From Microvirga lenta (GTDB lineage Bacteria > Pseudomonadota > Alphaproteobacteria > Rhizobiales > Beijerinckiaceae): a DNA stretch of 64,000 bases. Below, piece by piece: positions 28,701-37,438 of this stretch. The notes beneath the pieces were generated by a model. The model was not told the DNA's origin. It worked only from the letters and a program-made list of their open reading frames with translations, and ran no database searches. The stretch spans positions 412,128-476,127 of the forward strand of contig NZ_JAJBBR010000005.1 of NCBI RefSeq assembly GCF_020532555.1. The letters are read 5' to 3'. Position 1 is the first letter of the stretch, and each line of letters begins with the position of its first letter. Made by a program: the position numbers and the translations under genes.

Positions 28701-28938
28701 CTCGACGGATCTCGTGGGCGCCTTCAAGTGGTTTTCCCTCGCGGCCGCGCAGGGCGACACGGAGGCCGCGAAGAAGCGCGACGGCATCGCCGCGAGCCTG
28801 AACCCCAAGGAGCTGGCCGCCGGCACCGCCGCGGTGGAAGGCTGGCAGCCCCGGTTCGTCGACCCCTCCGCCAACGGCAGCGTTGCGGCCGGAGGGCAGA
28901 CGGCAGCGCTGGACCCGGCCGTCGGCAGCAAGAGCTGA
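25744..28938 (+). CDS. PodJ-like polar localisation protein with Sel1 repeats
   Basis: A 1064-residue protein. The N-terminal segment (about 1-60) is followed by about 500 residues of heptad-rich coiled coil, a disordered proline-alanine stretch (about 610-745), one membrane helix (about 760-780, LLFSLAFLVLAAGAAQIL), and a periplasmic part with four or so Sel1/TPR-like repeats (about 850-1000, with AAIYEIASQASEGRG, AQERLAMLYEKGVGVLRD and DSQFNLGVLLARGIGTSTD). This order is that of PodJ, the polarity scaffold of Caulobacter and rhizobia. The usual C-terminal peptidoglycan-binding domain is absent. A cell-pole or peptidoglycan-linked scaffold role is inferred. Confidence 0.75.
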   Translation: MRRNALPTLEDLDIDARDIAEAMARRSGLSLEEWLATALAERAGTQRPRVKPERRRAGDELDGIIARMMETSRKRPAGSGGEPRPVEPDARDEASRTAIALESMASWIEHAEERLNESARLSADQQDRMASALSQALATLKNRLDEVERQVVSERAVPARIEFPVQDAIKALTPLSDTLSGLRTDMSRLTERLEQPINAVLPHAIDGIRDEIERLRTSVEGLATRDEIAALDRAVRDLSKDIEQGRPNKDILTLAQSVAAVHQQVQTLSGDLADGVHRRLSSEIDEIKGKIDSAARSGIDRSVIDFLAGQIVDLRHDLAHRAEPQQIERLSGEVGTLSRQVAELRSNQVGRGDFAALKTSLENVCHALNRTVSAQEASTVPEQLESLSRRLDVLASRPDPEPANLDPIAEQLSVLTDRMASISGTRLEQTDTLAALMERLSAQVQSVAERSPVAPEPLLERFDRIEEELRQVGRQADTSGVAQMLQTLSEKFERPAAPSALDGLEQKIAAMAEQLARTPAEPFRQAFEEATSHLRKLQDETALIAERAARTALKDVGSSAPASDDIDALKQGFVELKALQTRADKKTQETLRSVRDALEMLVSRHPERGILTPPSVEIRAPAAGRAPGEMPSADRLEAAVRRLHAAALSQIAEVSGAPSEASLKAEPLKAPAEQEPARSVAASFSPQETDLGSVRASFIAAARRAAQTSAPDKAVPADPLPAEEATAAPEAPESLPPETGALSAPSLIERLRRSFDSHRRPLLFSLAFLVLAAGAAQILSVGPGEETPPAVRQAAVEAPREQTAASVASAPAPQVENSLFQPTSLAATTLTPAKFLVDPSTVGELPAQVPTTLREAALAGDAAAIYEIASQASEGRGLSHDPILAAHLFERSAQAGYAPAQERLAMLYEKGVGVLRDTKLAATWYERAAQGGNVRAMHNLATLIASGANGRPDYPAALRWYREAAESGVRDSQFNLGVLLARGIGTSTDLVGAFKWFSLAAAQGDTEAAKKRDGIAASLNPKELAAGTAAVEGWQPRFVDPSANGSVAAGGQTAALDPAVGSKS

Positions 28939-29042
28939 CGACGTGGGACAGGTTGTCAGCATTCATTCAGACACGATTTCTAAAGTCGCGTCGCACGATG
29001 TCCTGAACACGAACCGGCTGCACCGGCCATAGGGGAACCGGG

Positions 29043-29972
29043 GTGCAAATTTATTTGCCTATCGCCGAAATGCCCGTGAGCGTTCTCCTGATTCTAGGTA
29101 TGGGTGCGGCGGTCGGCTTCATCTCGGGCCTGTTCGGAATCGGGGGCGGCTTTCTCATGACGCCGCTCCTGATCTTTCTCGGGATCCCGCCGGCGGTGGC
29201 CGTGGCGACCCAGTCGGCGCAGATCGTCGCCTCCTCCACCACCAGCGCGCTCGGGGCCCTGCGCCGCAAGGCCCTCGACTTCAAGCTGGGAGGGATCCTG
29301 GTGGCCGGGGGCCTCGTCGGCTCGGCGCTGGGCGTCTGGTCCTTCGCGGCCGCCCGCCGGGCGGGCCAGCTCGACCTCGTCATCGTCATCTCCTACGTGA
29401 CGCTGTTCACCGTGGTCGGAAGCCTGATGCTGAAGGAGAGCGTCAGGGAGTTCTGGACGAAGCGCAAGGGCGGTTCCGTGCGCCTGCGGCGCAAGGCGGG
29501 CGAACACGCCTCCTATCTCGGCTTGCCGCTGCGCATCCGCTTCTACCGCTCGAAGCTCTATGCCAGCGTGATCCCGATCCTGGGACTGGCCCTGTTCATC
29601 GGCTTCGCCGGAGCCCTGCTCGGCATCGGCGGCGGCTTCATCCTGGTGCCCGCGCTGCTCTACGTCTTCCGCGTGCCGACCGGCGTCGTCGTCGGCACGT
29701 CCCAGTTCCAGATCGTCTGCACGACCCTCGTTTCGCTCATCCTCCACGCGGTGGCCAACCAGGCCGTGGACATCGTCCTGGCGATCCTGCTCATCGTGGG
29801 CGGCGTCTTCGGCGCGCAGTTCGGCGCGCGGGCGGGCCGCTACCTGCGGGCCGAGCTGTTCCGCTTCCTCCTCGCCCTGCTGCTCCTCGCGGTGGGATTG
29901 CGCTTCGCCATGGAGCTGGTGGTCGAGCCCGACGAGCTCTTCTCCATCGCCGTGCAGGAGGCGCGCGAATGA
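29043..29972 (+). CDS. TSUP family (TauE/SafE-like) membrane transporter
   Basis: A 309-residue inner-membrane protein with about eight helices in two similar halves, each carrying the TSUP glycine motif: GFISGLFGIGGGFLMTPLL in the first and GFAGALLGIGGGFILVPALL in the second. The family exports sulfite, sulfoacetate or related organic anions. GTG 29043 is taken as start after GGGGAACC; an in-frame ATG at 29070 is possible. Its stop overlaps the start of the TIGR02186 gene, a pairing conserved in alphaproteobacteria. Confidence 0.88.
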   Translation: MQIYLPIAEMPVSVLLILGMGAAVGFISGLFGIGGGFLMTPLLIFLGIPPAVAVATQSAQIVASSTTSALGALRRKALDFKLGGILVAGGLVGSALGVWSFAAARRAGQLDLVIVISYVTLFTVVGSLMLKESVREFWTKRKGGSVRLRRKAGEHASYLGLPLRIRFYRSKLYASVIPILGLALFIGFAGALLGIGGGFILVPALLYVFRVPTGVVVGTSQFQIVCTTLVSLILHAVANQAVDIVLAILLIVGGVFGAQFGARAGRYLRAELFRFLLALLLLAVGLRFAMELVVEPDELFSIAVQEARE

Positions 29973-30730
29973 GGGCGCTTCTCGGTCTCCTGCTCCTCGT
30001 CCTCGGCCTCGGTCCCGCTTCGGCCGAGACCCTGATCACGTCCCTGTCCAACCACCGGGTGCTGATCAATTCCAACTACACCGGCACCTCCATCGCCGTG
30101 TTCGGCGCGATCGAGCGCGATGCGCAGACCGTCGCCCGCGCCACGCCCTACGACGTGGTGGTGACGGTGCGCGGCCCGAGCCAGTATCTCGTCGTCCGCG
30201 AAAAGGAGCCGATCGGGCCGGTCTGGATCAACCAGGAACAGCAGAAGTTTCCCACGGCGCCGTCCTATCTGAGCGTCCTCACCTCCCGGCCGGTGGAGGA
30301 GATCACGAGCCCGCAATTGCGCCAGCGCCAGAAGGTCGGCCTGGACGCCATCATCGGCGCGCCGGACTTCACCAACACCCGGGAAGGAGCGGACCGGCCG
30401 TTCCGCGAGGCGCTCTACCGCCTCAAGGAGGAGGAAGGGCTTTATCTGGAGGACGAGCGCGGCGTGACCTTCATGACGCCGAGCATCTTCCGCGCCAGCA
30501 TCCCCCTGCCCGCGACGGCCCCGCCCGGCAACTACGAGGTCGAGGTCCTTCTCCTCGCCGATACGGTGATCCTGGCCCGCACCACCACGAATTTCGAGCT
30601 GGTGAAGACCGGGTTCGAGCAGCAGGTCGGCGAGGTCGCCCGCGACTGGAGCCTGTTCTACGGTCTCGCGACCGCCCTCCTCGCGGTGTTCTTCGGATGG
30701 GGCGCGAACGTGATCTTCCGCAGGGATTGA
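29969..30730 (+). CDS. TIGR02186 family (alph_Pro_TM) protein
   Basis: A 253-residue protein with a signal peptide (1-19, cleaved after ASA), a periplasmic region beginning ETLITSLSNHRVLINSNYTGTSIAVFGAIE, and one C-terminal membrane helix (about 228-248). This is the alphaproteobacterial TIGR02186 family of unknown function. The start overlaps the TSUP stop (ATGA, 29969-29972), and the conserved pairing suggests it works with that transporter, perhaps as a periplasmic partner. Confidence 0.85.
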   Translation: MRALLGLLLLVLGLGPASAETLITSLSNHRVLINSNYTGTSIAVFGAIERDAQTVARATPYDVVVTVRGPSQYLVVREKEPIGPVWINQEQQKFPTAPSYLSVLTSRPVEEITSPQLRQRQKVGLDAIIGAPDFTNTREGADRPFREALYRLKEEEGLYLEDERGVTFMTPSIFRASIPLPATAPPGNYEVEVLLLADTVILARTTTNFELVKTGFEQQVGEVARDWSLFYGLATALLAVFFGWGANVIFRRD

Positions 30731-30830
30731 GGCGCGGACGGCCGCTCTTCACGGCGGCCGCGAACGCCTGTAGCCTCTCGGCGGAAGCCGGTTGCCGCCC
30801 TGTCGGCACGGCCGAGCGGAAGACGGTGCG

Positions 30831-31811
30831 ATGACGTTGACGTGCGGGACGGTGCAGTTCCATCACAGGGCGAACGACAAGGCCTACAACCTGTCCGTGG
30901 TGGAACGCTTCTGCGGCGAGGCGGCCGCGCAGCACGTGAAGATCCTGGCCTTTCCGGAAATGTGCCTGACCGGCTACTGGCATGTGCGCAATCTCTCTCG
31001 CGCGCAGCTGGAAGATCTCTCCGAGCCCGTGCCGTCAGGCCCCTCGACCCAGGCCGTCGCCAGGCTCTCGGCCCGATACGACATGGCCATCGGCGTCGGA
31101 CTGATCGAGAAGGCGGAGGACGGACGGCTCTTCAACACCTATGTGGTGTGCCTGCCCAACGGCGAGGTTCACCGCCACCGCAAGCTCCACGCCTTCGAGA
31201 GCGACGACATTTCGAGCGGGGACAGCTACACGGTCTTCGACACCCCCTGGGGCGTCCGGGTCGGGGTGCTGATCTGCTGGGACAACAACCTCGTGGAGAA
31301 CGCCCGCGCCACGGCCCTGCTCGGCGCCGACATCGTCATGGCGCCGCACCAGACCGGCGGCTGCCACTCCCGCAGCCCCCAGGCCATGGGGCTGATCGAC
31401 CCCGCGCTCTGGGAGAACCGGCACGAGGACCCGGAGGCCATCGAGGCCGAGTTCCGCGGACCGAAGGGACGGGAATGGCTGATGCGCTGGCTTCCGGCGC
31501 GGGCGCACGACAACGGCTATTTTCTGCTGTTCAGCAACGGCGTCGGCGAGGATGACGGCGAGGTCCGCACCGGCAACGCCATGATCATCGACTGCTACGG
31601 ACGGATCGTGGCCGAGACCTGGAAGGCGCAGGACATGCTCGTCGTCGCCGATCTCGACCTCGGCCTCCTGCCGCTGGCCACGGGCCGCCGCTGGATCCGC
31701 GGGCGCCGCCCCGACCTCTACGGCCTCCTCACCCAGCCGCAGGGCCACGAACTCGCCCCGAGGCAGGCGCGGTTCTCGGAAGCCCCGGTCGCGAAGCCGG
31801 CGAAGGCCTGA
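30831..31811 (+). CDS. Nitrilase/carbon-nitrogen hydrolase superfamily enzyme
   Basis: A 326-residue member of the nitrilase superfamily with the full Glu-Lys-Cys triad: E43 in AFPEMCLTG, K118 in HRHRKLHAFE and C149 in LICWDNN. A second glutamate is expected in the insert before the cysteine. Enzymes of this family hydrolyse amides or nitriles, often N-carbamoyl compounds. The insert GGCHSRSPQAMGLIDPALWENR is a distinctive long loop over the active site. ATG 30831 is chosen; the frame continues upstream to 30792 without conservation. The substrate is unknown. Confidence 0.88.
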   Translation: MTLTCGTVQFHHRANDKAYNLSVVERFCGEAAAQHVKILAFPEMCLTGYWHVRNLSRAQLEDLSEPVPSGPSTQAVARLSARYDMAIGVGLIEKAEDGRLFNTYVVCLPNGEVHRHRKLHAFESDDISSGDSYTVFDTPWGVRVGVLICWDNNLVENARATALLGADIVMAPHQTGGCHSRSPQAMGLIDPALWENRHEDPEAIEAEFRGPKGREWLMRWLPARAHDNGYFLLFSNGVGEDDGEVRTGNAMIIDCYGRIVAETWKAQDMLVVADLDLGLLPLATGRRWIRGRRPDLYGLLTQPQGHELAPRQARFSEAPVAKPAKA

Positions 31812-31820
31812 AGCGGCGGC

Positions 31821-32522
31821 TCAGTCCCGGCAGAGCATCGCTTTCGCGATGGCGAAGATCCGCTCGGTGCCGATGAGATGGGCCGTGAAGCCGTTGGGGA
31901 AGAGCGGCTTGAACGCGGCGTCGCAGGCGTTCAACCCTCCCGCATAAGCGCCGAGCGCCGGCATGACGCAGCGCGCGCCGTCCGTCAGGAAGCACCGGCG
32001 CCGGGTCGAGCGGCCGCGCATCACCACCTTGCCGACCGGATGGAGATGGCCGGCGATCTCGGCCCGGGCTCCCTCCATCGGTTCATGGCGCAGGGTGAGC
32101 GGCCCGAGCTCCATCTCCTCGACCACCTCGCCGCCGATGCTCTCGGGCAGGATCCGGTCGTGGTTGCCGGTGACCCAGACCCAGTCCCGGCCGCTCTGGA
32201 CCTTTGCCAGCGTCGCCCGCTCCTCGTCGCCCAGGCGGTCGGGGCCGCCGATGTCGTGGAAACTGTCGCCCAGCGCGACGACGGTGCGGGGATCGTAGCG
32301 GAGGACGGCCTCGGACAGGGCGTTCAGCGTCTCCCGCGTGTCGTAGGGCGGCAGCATCATGCCGCGCCTCGCGAAGGAGGAGCCCTTCTCGAAATGAAGG
32401 TCGGCGACCAGCAGCGCATCGTGCTCGGGCACGTACATGGCTCCCGTGAGATCGAGAACCGCCGCGAGCCCCGAGAGCCCGATTTCGCATGTTGTCTGTT
32501 TGTTCTTGAGCAAAGCCGTCAC
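31821..32522 (-). CDS. pdeM: Ligase-associated DNA damage response endonuclease PdeM
   Basis: A 233-residue calcineurin-like metallophosphoesterase of the PdeM family (TIGR04123), one of four proteins that occur with an ATP-dependent DNA ligase. The metal-binding motifs are all present: ADLHFEK, LGDSFHD, GNHD and GHLHP. It overlaps the helicase stop as ATGA at 32519-32522, so both are translated from one message. It probably trims DNA ends in the same repair reaction. Confidence 0.9.
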   Translation of the reverse strand: MTALLKNKQTTCEIGLSGLAAVLDLTGAMYVPEHDALLVADLHFEKGSSFARRGMMLPPYDTRETLNALSEAVLRYDPRTVVALGDSFHDIGGPDRLGDEERATLAKVQSGRDWVWVTGNHDRILPESIGGEVVEEMELGPLTLRHEPMEGARAEIAGHLHPVGKVVMRGRSTRRRCFLTDGARCVMPALGAYAGGLNACDAAFKPLFPNGFTAHLIGTERIFAIAKAMLCRD

Positions 32523-35020
32523 GCCAAAGCCTCGTCGAGAAGCGCTGCTTCCGCCTCGGCCAGAATCTCGTCCGCGTTGTCGCTATAGACGCGCTCGCGG
32601 CCGATCTCCAGCATGACGGAGACGCTCAAAGGAGAAACCCGGTCGAGCGGCTTGTGGATGATTCGCCCCCGGATGCGCTGAAGCAACATGCCGAGGCGCC
32701 TCACGTCGAGGAGTCCCGTTGCCGCATCCGCCCGCGCGGCGCGTAAAAGCACATGGTCCGGCTCGTGCTTGCGCAGCACGTCGTAGACCAGATCGGTGGA
32801 GACCGTGACCTGGCGGCCGGTCTTCTCCTGGCCCGGAAAGCGCCGCTCGATGAGACCGGCGATGACGGCGCATTGCCGGAAGGTGCGCTTCATCAGGGCG
32901 GACTCGGCGAGCCAGTCCTCCAGGTCGTCGCCGAGCATGTCCTCCGAGAAGAGTTCGTCCATGAAATCGGGGCGGCGCGCGGCGCGGGCGGCGATGTCGC
33001 CGGAAGCGTAGACCGCGAGGCCGTAATCGTTCGCCACGAATCCCAGGGGCTTGAGCCCGGCCCGCTCCAGGCGGCGGGTCAGCAGCATCCCGAGCGTCTG
33101 GTGCGCGGGCCTGCCCTCGAAGGGGAAACAGGTCATGTAGAAGCGGTTCTGCCGGGGAAAGGTCTCGACCAGGAGATCGCGCGGCCCCGGCACCACCGAG
33201 CGGCGGCGCTGCTGCAGGAGCCATTCCGTCATCTGCGGCGGCAGCCGGTCCCACTCGAACGGATCGGCGAGAAGCTCGCGCACCCGCGCGGCGAGGAAGG
33301 TGGAGAGCGGAAACTTGCCGCCGTCATAGGCCGGGATCTTCGGCTCGGTCCCGGCGGAGGTGCGGGTCGCGATCACCTCGTCCTCGTGGATGCCCTCGAA
33401 GCGCAGCACCTCGCCGGCGAAGAGAAAGGTGTCGCCCGGCGTCAGCGTCTCGGCGAAGTACTCCTCGATCTCGCCCAGGATGCGCCCGCGCGGCAGCACG
33501 GTTCCCGGTCTCGCGCGCGGCTTGCTGCCGACCCGGACCTTGATCATGGTGGATTCGACGATGGTGCCCACGTTCAGGCGGTATTGCTGCGCCACCCGGG
33601 CGTCGCGCACGCGCCAGAGCCCGTCATTGCCCTTCACGATCTTGGCGAAGCGCTCATAGGCCCGCAGCGCATAGCCGCCCGTCGCCACGAAGGCGACGGC
33701 GGCCTCGAAATCCTCCCAGGCGAGGTTCGCATAAGGGGCGGCCGAGCGGATTTCCTCGTAGAGCTCCTCCAGGCGGAAGGGATCGGCGCAGGCCATGCCG
33801 AGGATGTGCTGGCACAGCACGTCGAGGGCGCCCACGCGGGCATCGGGCGTGTCCTGCGCCGCCTCGTGCACCGCATCCAGCGCCGCGCGGCATTCCAGGA
33901 TCTCGAAGCGGTTCGCCGGGACCAGATAGGCCTTCGACGGCTCGTCCATGCGGTGGTTGGAGCGGCCGATGCGCTGCATGATGCGCGACGCTCCCTTCGG
34001 CGCGCCGACATTCACCACGAGGTCCACGTCGCCCCAGTCGATGCCGAGATCGAGGGTGGCGGTGCAGACCACCGCCTTGAGCTTTCCGGCGATCATCGCC
34101 TCCTCGACCCGGCGGCGCTGCGACACGTCGAGGGAGCCGTGGTGGAGCGCGATGGGCAGGCTGTCGTCGTTGAGCTTCCACAGCTCCTGGAACGTATACT
34201 CGGCCTGAAGGCGCGTGTTGACGAAGACCAGGGTGGTCCTGTGCCGCCGGATGAGATCGTAGATCGCCGGCATCGACAGGGACGCCGTGTGGCCGGCGAG
34301 CGGCAGGCGCTCGTCGAGCTCCATCATGCGGATGTCGGGCCGCGCCCCGCCCTGCACCACCACGAGATCGGCGAGGTTGTCCGCCCCTTCCCTTTGCGGC
34401 GCCAGATAGCGCCGCAGGTCGTCCGGCTCCCGAACCGTGGCGGACAGCCCCACGGCCGTGAGCTGGGGCGCCACGGCGAAGAGGCGCGCCAGCCCCAGCG
34501 AGAGCAGATCGCCGCGCTTGGACGTGACGAGGGAATGCAATTCGTCCAGCACCACCCGGCGCAAATCCTTGAACAGCTCCCGCGCCTCCCGGTGGGCGAG
34601 CAGCAGGGCCAGTTGCTCGGGCGTGGTCAGCAGGATGTCGGGCGGCCGCTCGATCTGCCGCGCCCGCTTGTGGGCCGGGGTATCGCCCGTGCGCGTCTCG
34701 ACGCGGATGGGCAGCCCCATCTCCTGGACGGGCGTTTCGAGATTGCGGGCGACGTCGGTGGCGAGCGCCTTGAGGGGCGAGATGTAGAGGGTGTGGAGCG
34801 CGCGCTTCTCCCGCCCCTTCCCGCCCCGCTCCGCCAGTTCCACGAGGCTCGGCAGGAAGCCCGCCAGCGTCTTGCCCGCGCCCGTGGGGGCGACGAGCAG
34901 CACGGACGTGCCGCCCCGAGCCTTCTTCAGCAGTTCGAGCTGATGCTTGCGCGGCGCCCAGCCACGGCTTTCGAACCAGTGGCGGAAAACGGCAGGGAGG
35001 GACGCGGACGCTTTGGACAT
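32519..35020 (-). CDS. Ligase-associated DNA damage response DEXH helicase
   Basis: An 833-residue Lhr-type superfamily 2 helicase (TIGR04121). Walker A APTGAGKT is at 44-51, the DELH box in VVLDELHSL lies near residue 152, and motif VI is QRIGRSNH. A WH and Lhr-core C-terminal region follows. It is the helicase of the four-gene ligase-associated repair system; the exonuclease and ligase are at 37861-40646 on the other strand. ATG 35020 is preferred because AGGA lies 3 bases before it; ATG 35050 is also in frame. Confidence 0.92.
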   Translation of the reverse strand: MSKASASLPAVFRHWFESRGWAPRKHQLELLKKARGGTSVLLVAPTGAGKTLAGFLPSLVELAERGGKGREKRALHTLYISPLKALATDVARNLETPVQEMGLPIRVETRTGDTPAHKRARQIERPPDILLTTPEQLALLLAHREARELFKDLRRVVLDELHSLVTSKRGDLLSLGLARLFAVAPQLTAVGLSATVREPDDLRRYLAPQREGADNLADLVVVQGGARPDIRMMELDERLPLAGHTASLSMPAIYDLIRRHRTTLVFVNTRLQAEYTFQELWKLNDDSLPIALHHGSLDVSQRRRVEEAMIAGKLKAVVCTATLDLGIDWGDVDLVVNVGAPKGASRIMQRIGRSNHRMDEPSKAYLVPANRFEILECRAALDAVHEAAQDTPDARVGALDVLCQHILGMACADPFRLEELYEEIRSAAPYANLAWEDFEAAVAFVATGGYALRAYERFAKIVKGNDGLWRVRDARVAQQYRLNVGTIVESTMIKVRVGSKPRARPGTVLPRGRILGEIEEYFAETLTPGDTFLFAGEVLRFEGIHEDEVIATRTSAGTEPKIPAYDGGKFPLSTFLAARVRELLADPFEWDRLPPQMTEWLLQQRRRSVVPGPRDLLVETFPRQNRFYMTCFPFEGRPAHQTLGMLLTRRLERAGLKPLGFVANDYGLAVYASGDIAARAARRPDFMDELFSEDMLGDDLEDWLAESALMKRTFRQCAVIAGLIERRFPGQEKTGRQVTVSTDLVYDVLRKHEPDHVLLRAARADAATGLLDVRRLGMLLQRIRGRIIHKPLDRVSPLSVSVMLEIGRERVYSDNADEILAEAEAALLDEALA

Positions 35021-35086
35021 GCGTCCTAGAACATAGGCTGCTTTCGGCATTTCGCCATGTGGCTGCGATCGGCCGGGACTGCTTCC

Positions 35087-36016
35087 CTAGCGCTCCAGCA
35101 CGGCGAGAAGCCCGGGAACGGGGCGGCCCCTGTCCTGCCGGGTCGAGACGCTCTCGATCAGCACGACCGCGAAGCCCGTTCGCGCCGCGAGGCCGCGCAG
35201 ATAGGCCTCGCCGTGGGCATAGCGGGCATCCTCGCCCAGAACGTAGCCCTCGCCCTCGTAGGCCTGGACCGTGAAGGCGAAGAGGCCCCCGGGCCGCAGA
35301 ACCCGGTGCGCCTCCCGGAACGCCGCATCGAGCGCCGCCATGTAGACGAACACGTCCGCCGCCAGGACGAGATCGGCTTCGGCATCCGTCCGGCCCGCCA
35401 GGAAGGCGACGAGCTCGCCCTCGTGCAGGCCGTCGTAGAGCTTCGTCCGGCGCGCCTTCTCCAGCATGAGAGGCGAGAGGTCGACGCCTTCGATTCTTTC
35501 GCAGGACCCTTCCAGGGCCTGCGCCATGAGCCCGGTGCCGCAGCCGAGATCGAGGGTCGGACCGAACCGGGAGGGCCGCGTGCGCACGGCGCAGGCCCGC
35601 CGCAGGGCATCGGCGATGAGTTCCGGCCCGCGATAGGCCAGGTTCCCCGTCAGGTGCCGGTCGAAGTTCGGGGCGTATTCGTCGAAGAGCGCCCGCACGT
35701 AGCCGTCGGAGATCGCCTCGTCGGGCGGCAGGGCTCCGAGCCTCGCGAGATCGAGGCGCACGCCGAGGGCATCGTCGGGCTCCAGCTCCAGCGCCCTGCG
35801 CAAGGCGGCGACCGCCTCCCCGTCCTGCCTCAGCGCGGCCGATGCCCGCCCCAGCAGGGCATGGGCCGCCGCGAAGTCCGGGGCGATGTCCAGCACCTGC
35901 CGCGCCAGATCGGCCGCGGCCTCGAAATCCTTCTCGTCGAAGGCGGCGCGGGCATATTCGTAACGGCGGTCGGCGCGAAGATCGCCTGAGGAGCGGTGGG
36001 TCGAGGTCAGCGGCAT
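35087..36016 (-). CDS. TPR-containing class I SAM-dependent methyltransferase
   Basis: A 309-residue protein. About 20-90 are two tetratricopeptide repeats (YEYARAAFDEKDFEAAADLARQVLDIAPDFAAAHALLG and the following helix pair). The methyltransferase domain starts near 150, with LDLGCGTGLMAQAL as SAM-binding motif I and IEGVDLSPLMLEKAR as motif II. It resembles rhizobial TPR-methyltransferase proteins of unknown target. ATG 36016 is chosen; the frame is open for a further 67 codons upstream but that stretch looks noncoding. Confidence 0.82.
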   Translation of the reverse strand: MPLTSTHRSSGDLRADRRYEYARAAFDEKDFEAAADLARQVLDIAPDFAAAHALLGRASAALRQDGEAVAALRRALELEPDDALGVRLDLARLGALPPDEAISDGYVRALFDEYAPNFDRHLTGNLAYRGPELIADALRRACAVRTRPSRFGPTLDLGCGTGLMAQALEGSCERIEGVDLSPLMLEKARRTKLYDGLHEGELVAFLAGRTDAEADLVLAADVFVYMAALDAAFREAHRVLRPGGLFAFTVQAYEGEGYVLGEDARYAHGEAYLRGLAARTGFAVVLIESVSTRQDRGRPVPGLLAVLER

Positions 36017-36101
36017 GGCCTTGCCATTGGGGGAGAGAGACAGGGCTGTCAATGACGTCTCCGCGCCATGGGGGGCGAGCGGAACCCACAGGTCCCCGCC
36101 C

Positions 36102-36452
36102 CTACCCCGCCATTCGCCGCTGGCGTCCTTGTCCGCCGCCGTATGGCCCCTGTCCCGGCTGCGCCGCCTGACGGCGGAAGGTGCCGGGGATCTCCCGGCC
36201 TTCCTGATCCTGCGCAATGGCGAGACGGCCGCCGCGATAGGTGAGCAGCGGGCCCTCCCATTCGCGTGGGAGACCGTAAAGAGGTCCGTCGCCGTGGCGC
36301 AGGGCGGCGATGTCGCGCCAGGTTCGGGCGGCGATCCAGGCGAGGCCGAGCAGCGTCACCGGCACGGCGACGAGCCAAAGCGCCTGAATGAGCATCGGCT
36401 AGGTGTGAAACTTCGAGAGCCAATCGGCCACGACGCTGTAGGGCTGGTCCAT
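36102..36452 (-). pseudogene. Small membrane protein gene with in-frame TAG
   Basis: From ATG 36452, with GGAGGAG 7 bases before it, the reading frame gives MDQPYSVVADWLSKFHT, then TAG at 36401-36399, then continues in frame as PMLIQALWLVAVPVTLLGL and a charged tail to 36102. The stop needs only one base change (TGG to TAG) to restore a tryptophan between FHT and PML, which would give a normal amphipathic segment before the single membrane helix. Alternatively the downstream part from ATG 36395 is a separate 97-residue protein, translationally coupled. Function is unknown. Confidence 0.6.
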
Positions 36453-37215
36453 GACGAACTCCTCCGGTGAAACGACCACCAGGAGCCCTCCTGGTGGCCG
36501 GGGAGTTGAGAAGCCGCCCATAGACGACCGTACTGCCCTTTAGGCTTTCGCCCTGGACATACGGCAGCACCTCCCCGGCCGTAAGGCGAGGGAGGCATCG
36601 TTGCGGTCGATGCCGACCGCTATGGGAGGGGTTCTCACGCCCCGGAGCCGGATGCGTCCGGCTCTACGGTCAGGCTTAGCATGAGGCGTGGGACGGGCAA
36701 AGCGGGCTGGCAGATGCCCCCTCCCGCACCGCCGGGGCCGACACCCTCGCCGGGGAAGCCCGACGGCGCAGCGGGACGGAGCCCTTCGCCTCTCCCGTGG
36801 GGAGAGGCCGGACCGCAGGTCCGGGTGAGAGGGGCAAGGCTGCCGGATGAGGGAGTGCAAGGCTGCCGGGTGAGGCGGTGTTTGGCGCAACGGTCTTCCC
36901 TCCCCCTTGTGGGGAGGAGAGCAGCGCAGTGCCACCCGCGTGAGCTTCGAACCGGCTGAAACTTGTGGGGGAGGAGAGCAACGCGGCGCCACCCGCGTCA
37001 TGGCCGGGCCTGTCCCGGCCATCCACGCCTTCATGCGGCGTTGGGTGTCTCCACGCCGTCATTCCGGGGCGGCTCGCTAGAGCCGAGCCCGGAACCCATA
37101 GCCGCTGACGGCGCAGGATGAAGCGAAGCGCTCACAATCTTTTCTTGAACCTGTCGAGTTTATGGGTTCCGGGCTCCGCTGCGCGGCCCCGGAATGACGG
37201 CAACGCACACCCTTT

Positions 37216-37257
37216 GTCATTCCCGGCCGGAGCGCAGCGGAGGGGAAGGGAATCCAC
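37216..37257 (+). repeat. Intergenic repeat, copy 2
   Basis: Same unit as 18952-18992, starting GTCATTCCCGGCCGGAGCGC and ending AAGGGAATCCACC. The copies differ at a few positions. Confidence 0.75.
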
Positions 37258-37334
37258 CGATGCGCACCAGCCGAAGAATGGATCCCCTTCCCGCACTTCA
37301 TGCGCCAGGGAGACACCGCAGCATCGACAGAAAC

Positions 37335-37378
37335 GTTCCCGCTTTGTTCTTGACACTCGTGCCAAGCTAAGCTATATC
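37335..37378 (+). promoter_or_regulatory. LexA box and strong sigma-70 promoter
   Basis: GTTC-CCGCTTT-GTTC at 37335-37349 fits the alphaproteobacterial LexA box. It is followed at once by TTGACA (37350-37355), a 17-base spacer, and TATATC (37373-37378). Transcription would start near 37385 and read into the exonuclease-ligase operon about 480 bases on. The arrangement suggests SOS control of these repair genes, with the box just upstream of the -35. Confidence 0.65.
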
Positions 37379-37383
37379 GTTCG

Positions 37384-37438
37384 TGTCCGGTCCACCGAGG
37401 GGCGCGCTCGCGAGGCGTCGTGATTGTGGGACCGGACA
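37384..37438 (+). other. Long stem at the predicted 5' end of the exonuclease-ligase transcript
   Basis: TGTCCGGTCC at 37384-37393 pairs with GGACCGGACA at 37429-37438, starting at the expected first transcribed base. Further hairpins follow, such as CTCCTGC-G-GCAGGAG near 37467-37481. This may be the head of a structured untranslated leader or of a separate small RNA. I do not recognise a known RNA family. Confidence 0.35.
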
